Shown in pieces: positions 8,342 through 16,767 of a DNA stretch of 45,175 nucleotides; position 1 is the stretch's first letter; each line of letters opens with the position of its first letter. The notes beneath the pieces were generated by a model. The model saw only the letters and a program-made list of their open reading frames with translations, made no database searches and was not told the origin of the DNA. This DNA is from Clostridiales bacterium (GTDB lineage: Bacteria > Bacillota > Clostridia > Oscillospirales > Ruminococcaceae). A program made the position numbers and the translations under genes. The stretch covers positions 1 through 45,175 of the forward strand of contig JAAYSD010000011.1 in NCBI GenBank assembly GCA_012518465.1. Reading direction: 5' to 3'.

Positions 8342-9541
8342 TTATTTAGTTTTGCTAACAAGCTGAAGTGTATCACGTGCAATTAGAAGCTCTTCATTAG
8401 TAGCTATTGCCCATACTTGAGTTTTAGCACCCTTAGCAGTGAGGTTTTCGGTTTTTCCTCTAACAACATTCTTTTCCTTGTCTATTTCAACACCAAAGTA
8501 TTTTAACCCTTTGCAAACCGCTTCACGCAGGAACGGGCTGTTTTCACCAATACCACCTGTAAATACAATTGCATCAAGTCCATCCATTGCTGCTGTATAA
8601 GCACCGATATAACGCTGTATCTGATAAATCTGCATATCTATTGCAATTTTTGCTCTTTCATTTCCGTTATCAGCAGCAGCACATAAATCACGATGGTCTG
8701 AGGATATTCCTGAAATGCCAAGATAGCCTGATTTTTTATTTAATAAGTCGCTTAACTGCTTTGCACTAAGGTTTTCCTTTTCAATGATAAATGTCAGCAC
8801 AGATGGGTCGACAGCACCTGAACGTGTTCCCATAATAAGCCCGTCAAGAGGAGTAAAGCCCATAGATGTATCTACAACTTTGCCCTTATCAACAGCAGCT
8901 ATCGAGCAGCCATTTCCTAAGTGGCAGGTGATAATTTTCAACTCACTTATATCCTTGTTTAACAGTGAAGCAAGCTCATGACTTACAAACCTGTGTGATG
9001 TACCATGAAAACCGTATTTTCTAATAGAGTATTTCTCATAATATTCGTATGGAACGCCGAACATATAAGCCTTTTTAGGCATTGTAGCATGGAAAGCAGT
9101 GTCAAATACACAAACCTGAGGCACACTTTTATCAAATACCTTTTGGCAAGCACGCATAGCAAGTACATGAGCAGGGTTATGCAGTGGTGCAAGCTCAGCA
9201 ATACCTTCAATCTTTTCAATAACTTCTGGTGTAATAATTACACTTTCAGTAAAAATTTCTGCTCCTTGCACAATCCTATGTCCAACAGCAGAAATTTCCT
9301 TAATACTCTTGATTACTGCGTGTTCCCCGTTTAACAATACCTCTACAAGCTTTTCAAAAGCCTCTGCATGAGTGGGGAAGCTAGCCTCCTGCTTAAGCTC
9401 ATAACCATTTACCTTATGAGTTATAAGCCCATCTACACCAATCCTTTCACAATTTCCCTTTGCGATTACGCTTTCATCTTCCATATCGATTAATTGATAT
9501 TTTAAAGACGAGCTGCCAGCGTTAATGACGAGAATCTTCAT
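8342..9541 (-). CDS. ackA: Acetate kinase
   Basis: Converts acetyl phosphate and ADP to acetate and ATP, the energy-yielding step of acetate fermentation. It is 399 residues, the normal length. The N-terminal VINAGSSSLKYQL is the first family signature, and GHRIVQGAE, FDTAFH, ITCHLGNGCS and FTGGIGENS follow in the right order. AAAGGAAAT precedes the ATG. No pta gene is adjacent; phosphotransacetylase must be elsewhere. It is divergent from tmcAL, whose product uses acetate and ATP, and has its own promoter. Confidence 0.97.
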   Translation of the reverse strand: MKILVINAGSSSLKYQLIDMEDESVIAKGNCERIGVDGLITHKVNGYELKQEASFPTHAEAFEKLVEVLLNGEHAVIKSIKEISAVGHRIVQGAEIFTESVIITPEVIEKIEGIAELAPLHNPAHVLAMRACQKVFDKSVPQVCVFDTAFHATMPKKAYMFGVPYEYYEKYSIRKYGFHGTSHRFVSHELASLLNKDISELKIITCHLGNGCSIAAVDKGKVVDTSMGFTPLDGLIMGTRSGAVDPSVLTFIIEKENLSAKQLSDLLNKKSGYLGISGISSDHRDLCAAADNGNERAKIAIDMQIYQIQRYIGAYTAAMDGLDAIVFTGGIGENSPFLREAVCKGLKYFGVEIDKEKNVVRGKTENLTAKGAKTQVWAIATNEELLIARDTLQLVSKTK

Positions 9542-9622
9542 TTACACAATTTCCTTTCAATAAATGTTATAATATTTATGTTAATATAAAATAGTTTGCT
9601 TTTTAATTAAAATGCCGTATAT

Positions 9623-9651
9623 ATTTTATACCCTAAAGCTGATATTGTCAA
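9623..9651 (-). promoter_or_regulatory. Promoter of ackA
   Basis: Minus strand TTGACA (9646-9651), 17 bases, TAAAAT (9623-9628). Confidence 0.8.
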
Positions 9652-9687
9652 GGCTTTATCAGTTTTTTAAGAGAAATCACAGCTTTA

Positions 9688-9718
9688 TTGTCGATTTATT
9701 ATAAAAATATAGTACAAT
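9688..9718 (+). promoter_or_regulatory. Probable promoter of tmcAL
   Basis: TTGTCG (9688-9693) and TACAAT (9713-9718) with a 19-base spacer. This is weaker than the other promoters in the window; the downstream leader is about 55 bases. Confidence 0.45.
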
Positions 9719-9781
9719 TAGCTTTTAGGAAATAAGTGTAGTGAAATTTTTTAAGCTTTTAATATTTTTAATGAGGTAAAA

Positions 9782-10957
9782 ATGAAAATTGCAGGAATAA
9801 TAAGTGAATATAATCCTTTTCACAACGGACATAAATACCATATAGAAAAAACAAAGTCAGATTTTGGAGCTACACATATTGTAGCTGTAATGAGTGGCAA
9901 TTATACTCAGCGTGGCGATGTAGCAATCACTGAAAAATATAAAAGGGCAAAAACAGCCTTAGAAAATGGAGTGGATTTAGTTGTTGAGCTTCCTGTGCAA
10001 TATTCCTTAGCTAGTGCTGAAATATTTGCAAAAGGTGCAATTAATATCCTTGACAATTTTAATTGTATTGATATACTTAGTTTTGGTAGTGAATGTGGTG
10101 ATATTGATTTATTAAAGGAAACTGCTGGTGCTGTTGAATATGCTCTTCAATCAGATGAATTTCACTATGAAATAAGACAGGGCAAAAGCTTTCCTCGTGC
10201 TTTATCAGATTCTATAAGGCTGTTTTATCACGATATTATTGTAGATACGCTTAATTCTCCAAATAATACTCTTGCTATTGAATATATAAAGGCATTAGAT
10301 GATGTTGGTTCTCAAATAAAGCCTGTTACTATAAAAAGGTTTCATGCAAATCATGATGAAATGAAGGCTGAGAAAGATAAAGATACAGGAATTTTAAGTG
10401 CATCACAAATAAGAAAAATGGTGATAACGGGTGAGGAGTTTGAATCATTCTTACCTAAATCTGATTTTTCAAATATTGCTGATATAAAAAAGCTAGAAAT
10501 AGCCGTACTTTCAAAGCTTCGCACTATTGATAAAAAAAGCTTTTCCAAATATGCAAATGTAATTGGCGGTATGTCTGATAAGCTATATAAGTCAGTGAGA
10601 ATTGCCTCTTCTATTAATGAGCTTTATGCACTGGTAAAGTCAAAGCGATATACCATGGCTAGTATTAGGAGAGCTGTATTAAGCTGCTTTTTAGAAATAA
10701 AAGCTGATATGATTAATTTCCCGCCTGCTTATATACATATTCTAGGCATGAATAGTAAGGGCAGAGAAATTTTATCTAAGGCAAATAGCAGCATACCAAT
10801 AAACACTTCTTTAAAAATGCTTTCAATATCAAGCAGACAGGCTATACATGAATCGAGGCTGGCAGAAAAATGCACTGACCTATATTCCCTTTCCATGCAA
10901 AAGCCTATGCCATGTGGGAGTGATTTTACTCAAAAACCTATTTTAATCAATAAATAA
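9782..10957 (+). CDS. tmcAL: tRNA(Met) cytidine acetate ligase (TmcAL/YlbM family)
   Basis: Makes N4-acetylcytidine at the wobble position of elongator tRNA-Met from acetate and ATP through acetyl-adenylate. The 391-residue protein starts with GIISEYNPFHNGHKYH, the nucleotidyltransferase-like HxGH signature (HNGH). It then has MSGNYTQRGDVAI and, later, the SASQIR motif that completes the nucleotide-binding site. It is slightly shorter than the roughly 415-residue Bacillus protein. AGGTAAAA precedes the ATG. It sits divergent from ackA, the source of its substrate acetate, which may be coincidence. Confidence 0.92.
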   Translation: MKIAGIISEYNPFHNGHKYHIEKTKSDFGATHIVAVMSGNYTQRGDVAITEKYKRAKTALENGVDLVVELPVQYSLASAEIFAKGAINILDNFNCIDILSFGSECGDIDLLKETAGAVEYALQSDEFHYEIRQGKSFPRALSDSIRLFYHDIIVDTLNSPNNTLAIEYIKALDDVGSQIKPVTIKRFHANHDEMKAEKDKDTGILSASQIRKMVITGEEFESFLPKSDFSNIADIKKLEIAVLSKLRTIDKKSFSKYANVIGGMSDKLYKSVRIASSINELYALVKSKRYTMASIRRAVLSCFLEIKADMINFPPAYIHILGMNSKGREILSKANSSIPINTSLKMLSISSRQAIHESRLAEKCTDLYSLSMQKPMPCGSDFTQKPILINK

Positions 10958-10980
10958 CATTTTAATGAAAGGTAAAGAAT

Positions 10981-11919
10981 ATGAGTGTAAAAATTAATCA
11001 GATTGAGTACAAAAATTATGGCAAATGCTTAAAAATGGAGAACGATACTTGCGAGCTTATAGTGACTGTCGACATTGGGCCACGAATTATTTCCTACAAG
11101 CTGCATGGCAAGGAAAACGTGATGAAAGAGGATATTAATCGCAATATCAAAAATGATACAGCCGAATATCAAGAGTATTTTGGCGAGGGTGAGGCTTGGT
11201 ATATCTATGGCGGGCATAGGCTTTGGAGTTCGCCCGAACGTTATGTACAGTCCTACATCCCTGATAACAAGCCCGTTTCTTATGAAATAAAGGGTAATTC
11301 CATTTTTTTAAAGCCTGAAGCGGCAAAAACCGGTGAGGCATTTTCTATGAAGGTAACTTTAGATGAAAACAGCTCAAGGGTTAGTGTGTTTCACTCAATA
11401 ACAAATATTCTTGATGAGGAAATGACTCTCGCACCATGGGCATTAACAGTGCTGGCACAGGGTGGAGTCGAGGTTTTCCCATTAAATACAAAGGATACGG
11501 GATTGCTGTCTAATAGGAGAAATGTGCTATGGCCTTATTCCGATATTAATGATAAGAGATTTTTTATATCCAATAAGTTTGCAACGCTTTCTCAAGATAA
11601 AAATGCTGAAACAAGCTTTAAGATAGGTATAAATAATGAAGATGGCTGGGCGGCATATTTTGTGAATGAACAAATGTTTTTAAAGCGTTTTCCATATAAT
11701 GAGAATGCTGAGTATCCTGATTATGGCTGCAACTTTGAAACATTTACAAATGCTGAATTTTTAGAGTGTGAATCTCTTGGCTCATTGCAGACCTTAGGGA
11801 AAGGCGATATAGCTCAGCTTTCTGAAAACTGGGAGCTTTTCGAGCTTTCTCCCGAATTTGAAGCTAGGAATGAAGAGTCGATTGAAAGCTTTGTAAAAAA
11901 CAATATTATTCTTGATTAA
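10981..11919 (+). CDS. DUF4380-like (mutarotase-fold) protein
   Basis: A 312-residue cytoplasmic protein without signal peptide or membrane segment. It has the look of DUF4380/galactose-mutarotase-like beta-sandwich proteins: VTVDIGPRIISYKLHG near residues 28-43, GHRLWSSPE near 77-85, SITNILDEEMTLAPWALT near 138-155, and many aromatic beta strands. Such folds usually bind sugars, but no catalytic assignment is possible. AAAGGTAAAG precedes the ATG. It begins 23 bases after tmcAL and its stop is 22 bases before the murL-like start, so it may belong to the same transcript as the peptidoglycan pair. Function unknown. Confidence 0.65.
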   Translation: MSVKINQIEYKNYGKCLKMENDTCELIVTVDIGPRIISYKLHGKENVMKEDINRNIKNDTAEYQEYFGEGEAWYIYGGHRLWSSPERYVQSYIPDNKPVSYEIKGNSIFLKPEAAKTGEAFSMKVTLDENSSRVSVFHSITNILDEEMTLAPWALTVLAQGGVEVFPLNTKDTGLLSNRRNVLWPYSDINDKRFFISNKFATLSQDKNAETSFKIGINNEDGWAAYFVNEQMFLKRFPYNENAEYPDYGCNFETFTNAEFLECESLGSLQTLGKGDIAQLSENWELFELSPEFEARNEESIESFVKNNIILD

Positions 11920-11941
11920 AATAATAGAAAAGGAGAAAGTT

Positions 11942-13273
11942 TTGTATACCTTTGAAGAGCTGAGAAAAAAGCACAAGGCCTTTATTTATCATAATTATTT
12001 TATAGATGAAAGGGGCTTTCGCTTTCATTTTTCAATAGACGATTATCACTTTTATCCCGAATGGACTTTTTCATCTGATTATGCACAAAGGTTTTTAAGC
12101 TTTTCAAATAAAGAGCTTTTGAACAGCCTAGTCTTTTCGATAGGAATGAGCGAGCTTGTAAGCTATTGGAAGTGTGCTTGTCCCCCTATTGTAAGGGTAG
12201 AATGTGGAGCTTTAGATAATTATGCTGTTTCTTGGTGGAAAAAGCTTTATTTTAATGGCTTGGGAGAATTCTTTTATAAGAATAAGATAGAAGCAGACAT
12301 TGACACCTTTATGCAGATTTTTGCTAAAAATAATACAATGCAGTCTTTCACTGAAAAACATGATACACAAGGGTGTATAATACCCATAGGAGGAGGAAAG
12401 GACAGTATTGTTACCTTAGAGCTGTTAAATAAAATAGGCATTGATAATAACCTGTGCTATATGATAAATCCACGCTTATCAATGCTCGAATCAGCTTATA
12501 GAGCAGGCTATACTGATAAGGAAATTATAAAAATATCACGCACAATTGATAAAAATCTTTTAGCTCTTAATTCAAAGGGATATTTAAACGGGCATACGCC
12601 TATATCGTCAGTAATAGCTTTTTCTTCATTTATGTTTGCTAAGGTTTTAGGAAAGGAATATGTTGTGCTTTCAAATGAGAGCAGTGCTAATGAAGGAAAT
12701 ACAGCTTCAAAGGTAAATCACCAATATAGTAAAAGCACTGAGTTTGAAGAGGATTTTCGTCAGTATACAGACCGTTATTTCGGGCAGTCTACTCAATATT
12801 TCAGCCTATTGCGTCCGTGGAGTGAATGGCAGATTACAAAGGAATTTGTTAAGCACAAAAAGTATTTTGATATTTTTAAAAGCTGTAATAGAGGTTCAAA
12901 ATCCGATATATGGTGTGGAAGCTGCTCGAAATGTCTTTATGTTTACATTATGCTTTCAGCTTTTCTACATGATGATGAACTAGTAAATATTTTTGGAAAG
13001 AATTTGCTTAATGATGAAAGTCTTAATTCCGATTTTATAGCTCTTATTAACCCCGACTATGATAAGCCCTTTGAATGTGTGGGAACAAGGGATGAGGTAA
13101 GGCTTGCGTTAAAAAATGCTATTGAAAAAAGGAAAGACAGTCACATTACGCTCCCGCTTTTATTAGAAAAAAACTTCAAAGAAATAAATTCTTATTCCAT
13201 CATTGACCATAATAATTATTTTGATAGTGATAATTTTGTTCCCACAAAATTTTTAAGTCTGTTAAAGTCATAG
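11942..13273 (+). CDS. murL: MurL-like UDP-MurNAc-L-Ala-L-Glu epimerase
   Basis: Predicted to epimerise the terminal L-Glu of UDP-MurNAc-L-Ala-L-Glu to D-Glu in an ATP-dependent reaction, as described for Xanthomonas MurL. The protein is about 444 residues. Features are an aromatic N-terminal domain (GFRFHFSIDDYHFYPEW), VECGALDNYAVSWW, GLGEFFYKN, then a PP-loop PIGGGKDSIVTLELL at about residues 148-162, and a Cys cluster CGSCSKC at about 330. I choose the TTG at 11942 because AGGAG (11931-11935) fits it; an in-frame TTG at 11912 lies inside the previous gene. The adjoining MurD-like ligase strongly supports the assignment. An uncharacterised PP-loop enzyme is the alternative. Confidence 0.8.
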   Translation: MYTFEELRKKHKAFIYHNYFIDERGFRFHFSIDDYHFYPEWTFSSDYAQRFLSFSNKELLNSLVFSIGMSELVSYWKCACPPIVRVECGALDNYAVSWWKKLYFNGLGEFFYKNKIEADIDTFMQIFAKNNTMQSFTEKHDTQGCIIPIGGGKDSIVTLELLNKIGIDNNLCYMINPRLSMLESAYRAGYTDKEIIKISRTIDKNLLALNSKGYLNGHTPISSVIAFSSFMFAKVLGKEYVVLSNESSANEGNTASKVNHQYSKSTEFEEDFRQYTDRYFGQSTQYFSLLRPWSEWQITKEFVKHKKYFDIFKSCNRGSKSDIWCGSCSKCLYVYIMLSAFLHDDELVNIFGKNLLNDESLNSDFIALINPDYDKPFECVGTRDEVRLALKNAIEKRKDSHITLPLLLEKNFKEINSYSIIDHNNYFDSDNFVPTKFLSLLKS

Positions 13274-13287
13274 ATAAGGGGTAGCGT

Positions 13288-14613
13288 ATGAAAAACAAGC
13301 TGGAAAAGTTTTTTTCTGGAAAGAAGGTTCTTATTTTAGGGTTTGGAAGAGAAGGTAGGGCATGGCTGAATATCCTCAATTCACTCAATTGCGACCAAGC
13401 TCCTGATATTGCTATTGCGTCGATGGCAATTGACGATTATTCAATGCTTAAAGATATAAAGACATATGTAGGCAGTGATTATCTCAATCATTGTGATGGG
13501 TATGATATTATCCTCCAATCTCCGGGTGTCATTATAAAGGATTTTATTTCAGATGAAAACAAGGCGAAAATAACAAGCCAAACCGATCTTTTACTTAGAC
13601 TTTGTAATAATTTCATAATCGGTGTTACCGGTACTAAGGGAAAGTCAACTACCTCAAGCCTTATTCATCATTTTTTAAAAGCAAATGGAAAAAAGTCTGT
13701 ATTGGTTGGAAATATAGGTATTCCCCCTTTAGAAGCTGCCTTGTCACTTTCCGGTGATGAAATTATTGTATGTGAAATGTCATGCCATCAGCTTGAATTT
13801 GCAAAAGCATCACCAAATATAGCAGTGCTTTTAAATGTTTTTGAGGAGCATCTTGACCATTATATAGATTTTAATGCCTATAAAGCTGCTAAGGAAAATA
13901 TCTACAAGCATCAAACTGAAAATGATATTTTAATTATAAATAAGGATTGTGTTAATAAAACCCTTCACTTACTTCCTCAAGAAAAATATATATGTGCTAT
14001 AAATAAAGGTGCTGATATTTTCGTTGATGAGGAAAAAAAGATACTTTCTCTGCCTTGTTTTAGCACTTCTATAAAGGACATAGATACTTCGCTTGTGGGT
14101 ATTCATAATTATTACAATATTGCAATTTCTTTGTTTGCTGCTTTAAAGGTAAATTGTGATATAAAGGTATCTTTGGATAGCTTAAAAAGCTTTAATCCAC
14201 TTGAACACAGGCTTGAAGTTTTTTTAAAAAAAGATAATGTAATTTTTGTTAATGACAGCATATCTACTACGCCTTATGCTACAATTATGGCTGTAAAGTC
14301 ATTTGAAAATGTGGACACTCTTATAATAGGAGGAACTGAAAGGAATATTTCCTATAAAGTTTTAGTGGATTTTTTGAATAAGGGTATAGTAAAAAATCTT
14401 ATTTTTCTCCCTGATACAGGTATGAGGATAGCAAAGGAGATTAAAGAAGCGAACAAATTCGTTGCTGAAGATATGCATCAGGCTGTTGATATTGCTATAT
14501 CTGTTACAAAGCATTGTTGTATATTATCACCTGCAGCAGCAAGCTATGGGTTTTATAAAAATTTTGAGGAGCGAGGAAATCACTTTAAACGCTTGGTATT
14601 GGAAAAAACTTAA
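13288..14613 (+). CDS. murD2: MurD2-like UDP-MurNAc-L-Ala--L-glutamate ligase
   Basis: Mur-ligase of 441 residues. The N-terminal Rossmann segment is VLILGFGREGRAWLN. The central ATPase domain has GVTGTKGKSTTSSLIHHF at about residues 112-129 and VGNIGIPPLE; the C-terminal domain has NDSISTTPYAT. Ordinary MurD enzymes usually read GTNGKTT in the P-loop; GTKGKST fits the MurD2 type that adds L-Glu in place of D-Glu. With the murL-like gene 14 bases upstream, this pair would give D-Glu in the stem peptide without glutamate racemase. Whether it takes L- or D-Glu cannot be read from the sequence. AGGGGTAGCGT precedes the ATG. Confidence 0.82.
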   Translation: MKNKLEKFFSGKKVLILGFGREGRAWLNILNSLNCDQAPDIAIASMAIDDYSMLKDIKTYVGSDYLNHCDGYDIILQSPGVIIKDFISDENKAKITSQTDLLLRLCNNFIIGVTGTKGKSTTSSLIHHFLKANGKKSVLVGNIGIPPLEAALSLSGDEIIVCEMSCHQLEFAKASPNIAVLLNVFEEHLDHYIDFNAYKAAKENIYKHQTENDILIINKDCVNKTLHLLPQEKYICAINKGADIFVDEEKKILSLPCFSTSIKDIDTSLVGIHNYYNIAISLFAALKVNCDIKVSLDSLKSFNPLEHRLEVFLKKDNVIFVNDSISTTPYATIMAVKSFENVDTLIIGGTERNISYKVLVDFLNKGIVKNLIFLPDTGMRIAKEIKEANKFVAEDMHQAVDIAISVTKHCCILSPAAASYGFYKNFEERGNHFKRLVLEKT

Positions 14614-14645
14614 TGTTTTCACGTGACTAATTCACCCTTTTGGTA

Positions 14646-14674
14646 TTGATTATTTAAAATAAAAATGATATAAT
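14646..14674 (+). promoter_or_regulatory. Promoter of nadA
   Basis: TTGATT (14646-14651), 17 bases, TATAAT (14669-14674) with an extended -10 TG at 14666-14667. Confidence 0.75.
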
Positions 14675-14744
14675 AAATTATACAAAAATAAATATCGAAA
14701 AACTGTGTAGAATTAAAGCAAGCACTTCTGAAAGGGGAGTTAAT

Positions 14745-15668
14745 ATGGCAAACAATGTAATCGATTTGCAGAAAGAAATACTTGATATAAAAAAGAAAAC
14801 TGGCACTTTTATACTTGCACATACTTATCAGGGCAGAGAAATTTGTGAAGTTGCTGATGTTGTAGGCGATAGCTTTCAGCTTAGTGTGGCTGCATCAAAG
14901 GTGGAAAATAAAAGCGTACTTATGTGCGGTGTGCATTTTATGGCTGAAACTGTAAAGATTCTTTCCCCTGAGAAAAAGGTTATTCTAGCTAATGAAGAGG
15001 CAGGTTGTCCAATGGCAGAGCAGTTTGGTGCTGAGGAAGTTAAGGCGTTTAGGAAGAAAAATCCCGATTATACAGTTGTTTCTTATATTAATACAACAGC
15101 AGCTTTAAAATGTGTTACCGATGTGTGTGTTACGTCCTCTTCAGCTGTTAAAATAGTCGAAAAAATCGATAATCAAAATATACTTTTTATTCCCGATTGT
15201 AATCTTGGCGATTATGTTTCAAAGCAAGTTTCTAATAAAAATATAAAGACATGGATGGGCGGCTGTCCTGTGCATGCTAGAATTAAAAAAGCTGATGCTC
15301 TAAGAATGAAGGAAAAGCATCCTAATGCACTTTTTTTAGTTCATCCTGAGTGTCGCCCTGAGGTTGTTGAATTAGCTGATTATATTGGCTCTACCTCTGG
15401 AATTATGGAATACGCAAAAAAGTCCGATGCAAAGGAATTTATAATCGGTACGGAAACAAGCATTACTGAGCATCTATCCTATGAGTGTCGTGACAAGAGC
15501 TTTTACAGCTTATCTAAGCACCTTATTTGCCCCAATATGAAAATCACTAATCTTATGGATGTATATAATTCCTTAACAGGAAGAGGTGGCTTGGAAATAG
15601 AAATGGACAAGCAAACCTTAAAAGATGCACGTAAATGTATCGATGAAATGATAAGATTAGGAAAATAA
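14745..15668 (+). CDS. nadA: Quinolinate synthase
   Basis: Condenses iminoaspartate with dihydroxyacetone phosphate to quinolinate in NAD synthesis. The 307-residue protein has LAHTYQGREICEVAD, GDSFQLS, GVHFMAETVKILSPEK, the WMGGCPVH segment, HPECRPEV and IGTETS. Cysteines 88, 174 and 262 have the spacing of the three [4Fe-4S] ligands of NadA. AAAGGGGAG precedes the ATG. It stands alone: nadB and nadC, usual operon partners, are not next to it. A promoter lies about 70 bases upstream. Confidence 0.95.
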   Translation: MANNVIDLQKEILDIKKKTGTFILAHTYQGREICEVADVVGDSFQLSVAASKVENKSVLMCGVHFMAETVKILSPEKKVILANEEAGCPMAEQFGAEEVKAFRKKNPDYTVVSYINTTAALKCVTDVCVTSSSAVKIVEKIDNQNILFIPDCNLGDYVSKQVSNKNIKTWMGGCPVHARIKKADALRMKEKHPNALFLVHPECRPEVVELADYIGSTSGIMEYAKKSDAKEFIIGTETSITEHLSYECRDKSFYSLSKHLICPNMKITNLMDVYNSLTGRGGLEIEMDKQTLKDARKCIDEMIRLGK

Positions 15669-15858
15669 GCTTAATTAAGAGTCGTGTCTTTTTATTTGTA
15701 AGTTTAATTAGGGTAATTTAATCTTATATTTTATATCTTTTTTAGATATTGTAAAATATATCATAAAAAATCTTGGTATTATAATATTTATTTGTTTTTT
15801 TTGCGATATATTTATTAGTTGTAGATGATTGATTTACTAAATATGACATATTATAAAC

Positions 15859-15896
15859 CCTCCTTGCTATATAATCATTATGCAAGGAGGATTTTT
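15859..15896 (+). promoter_or_regulatory. Terminator-like hairpin containing the ribosome binding site
   Basis: CCTCCTTGC (15859-15867) pairs perfectly with GCAAGGAGG (15882-15890) across a 14-base loop. The 3' arm is the Shine-Dalgarno sequence of the next gene, and the following ATTTTT is both terminator T-run and SD-to-ATG spacer. When folded, the ribosome site is hidden and transcription may stop. Regulation is inferred; the pairing is seen directly. Confidence 0.65.
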
Positions 15897-16163
15897 ATGT
15901 ACATACTTGATTTATTTAAAAGGCAAAAGCCCGTCATAGTAAAGAGTGACAAGGAAAAAATCTGCATTGAAATATCAATGCTTGAACAAAAGCTGCAAAA
16001 TGTTAGAAGCTGTTTTGAATTAACTGTTGATAATGATATTATTGAGGCTCTTATTTATGAGGAAAACAGTATAATTTCAAGACTATCCCAGCTTAGAAAG
16101 CTAGCCAAGGAAAAGAATATCAAAGCAGACTTTATAGACAGACAGTATTATAATAAAATTTAA
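15897..16163 (+). CDS. Small DUF2508-like (YaaL-like) protein
   Basis: An 88-residue charged, mostly helical protein: MYILDLFKRQKPVIV, then two predicted helices. The central part (CFELTVDNDIIEALIYEE) resembles DUF2508/YaaL proteins, whose function is unknown. No signal peptide or membrane segment. The start is the ATG at 15897, set by GCAAGGAGG; a longer in-frame frame from 15825 would run through the hairpin that contains this ribosome site. The gene stands alone between nadA and the dCMP deaminase gene, each with its own promoter. Confidence 0.65.
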   Translation: MYILDLFKRQKPVIVKSDKEKICIEISMLEQKLQNVRSCFELTVDNDIIEALIYEENSIISRLSQLRKLAKEKNIKADFIDRQYYNKI

Positions 16164-16194
16164 TACTTATAGTAAAGAGGTATTTACAATTTTC

Positions 16195-16223
16195 TTGACT
16201 AAACCTTTTGAATATGATAAAAT
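16195..16223 (+). promoter_or_regulatory. Promoter of the dCMP deaminase gene
   Basis: TTGACT (16195-16200), 17-base spacer, TAAAAT (16218-16223). The expected transcript start, near 16230, falls at the foot of the hairpin at 16227-16249. Confidence 0.8.
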
Positions 16224-16226
16224 AAC

Positions 16227-16249
16227 CTTGTATTAATGCTAAATACAAG
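16227..16249 (+). other. 5'-end hairpin in the dCMP deaminase leader
   Basis: CTTGTATT / AATACAAG, a perfect 8-bp AU-rich stem with a 7-base loop at the predicted 5' end of the mRNA, followed by CTTTTTA. It could stabilise the 5' end or act as a weak attenuator. Confidence 0.4.
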
Positions 16250-16273
16250 ACTTTTTATCGGGAAGGTTTTATT

Positions 16274-16753
16274 ATGAAAAAACAAGATTATATTACTTGG
16301 GACGAATATTTTATGGGCATAGCTGTTTTTTCAGCAATGAGGAGTAAGGATAGCTCAACTCAGGTTGGAGCTTGCATAGTTAATGAGGATAAAAGGATTA
16401 TTTCTATCGGATATAATGGTATGCCTAATGGCTGTCATGATGATTGTATGCCGTGGGGACGTGATGGCGATCCTTTAGAAACGAAATATCCTTTTGTTTG
16501 CCATGCTGAATTAAACGCTATATTAAACAGCAACGGCAGAAGCTTAAAAAATGCAACTGCCTATGTCACTTTATTTCCTTGTAATGAATGTGCTAAAGCT
16601 ATTATTCAAAGTGGAATCAGCAAGGTGATTTATCTTGAAGATAAATATGCAAATACAGAGAGCGTAATTGCCTCTAAAAAAATGTTTGATATGGTCGGCG
16701 TGAAATACATACAATATAAAATGAGTAATAAGACCATTACATTTAATTTATAG
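16274..16753 (+). CDS. dCMP deaminase (ComEB-like)
   Basis: Zinc-dependent cytidine/deoxycytidylate deaminase of 159 residues, predicted to convert dCMP to dUMP for dTMP synthesis. The zinc site is HAE (77-79) and PCNEC (102-106), and the substrate loop NGMPNGC precedes it, as in dCMP deaminases. GGGAAGG stands before the ATG. The related Bacillus ComEB lies in a competence operon; there are no competence genes here. It converges with the flavoprotein gene with only 14 bases between the stops and no visible terminator there. Confidence 0.9.
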   Translation: MKKQDYITWDEYFMGIAVFSAMRSKDSSTQVGACIVNEDKRIISIGYNGMPNGCHDDCMPWGRDGDPLETKYPFVCHAELNAILNSNGRSLKNATAYVTLFPCNECAKAIIQSGISKVIYLEDKYANTESVIASKKMFDMVGVKYIQYKMSNKTITFNL

Positions 16754-16767
16754 GTGTTTTTTGGTTG

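Noticed and set aside
16754..16767. Terminator between dCMP deaminase and the flavoprotein gene
   Set aside because: Only 14 bases separate the two stops and no stem-loop is present.
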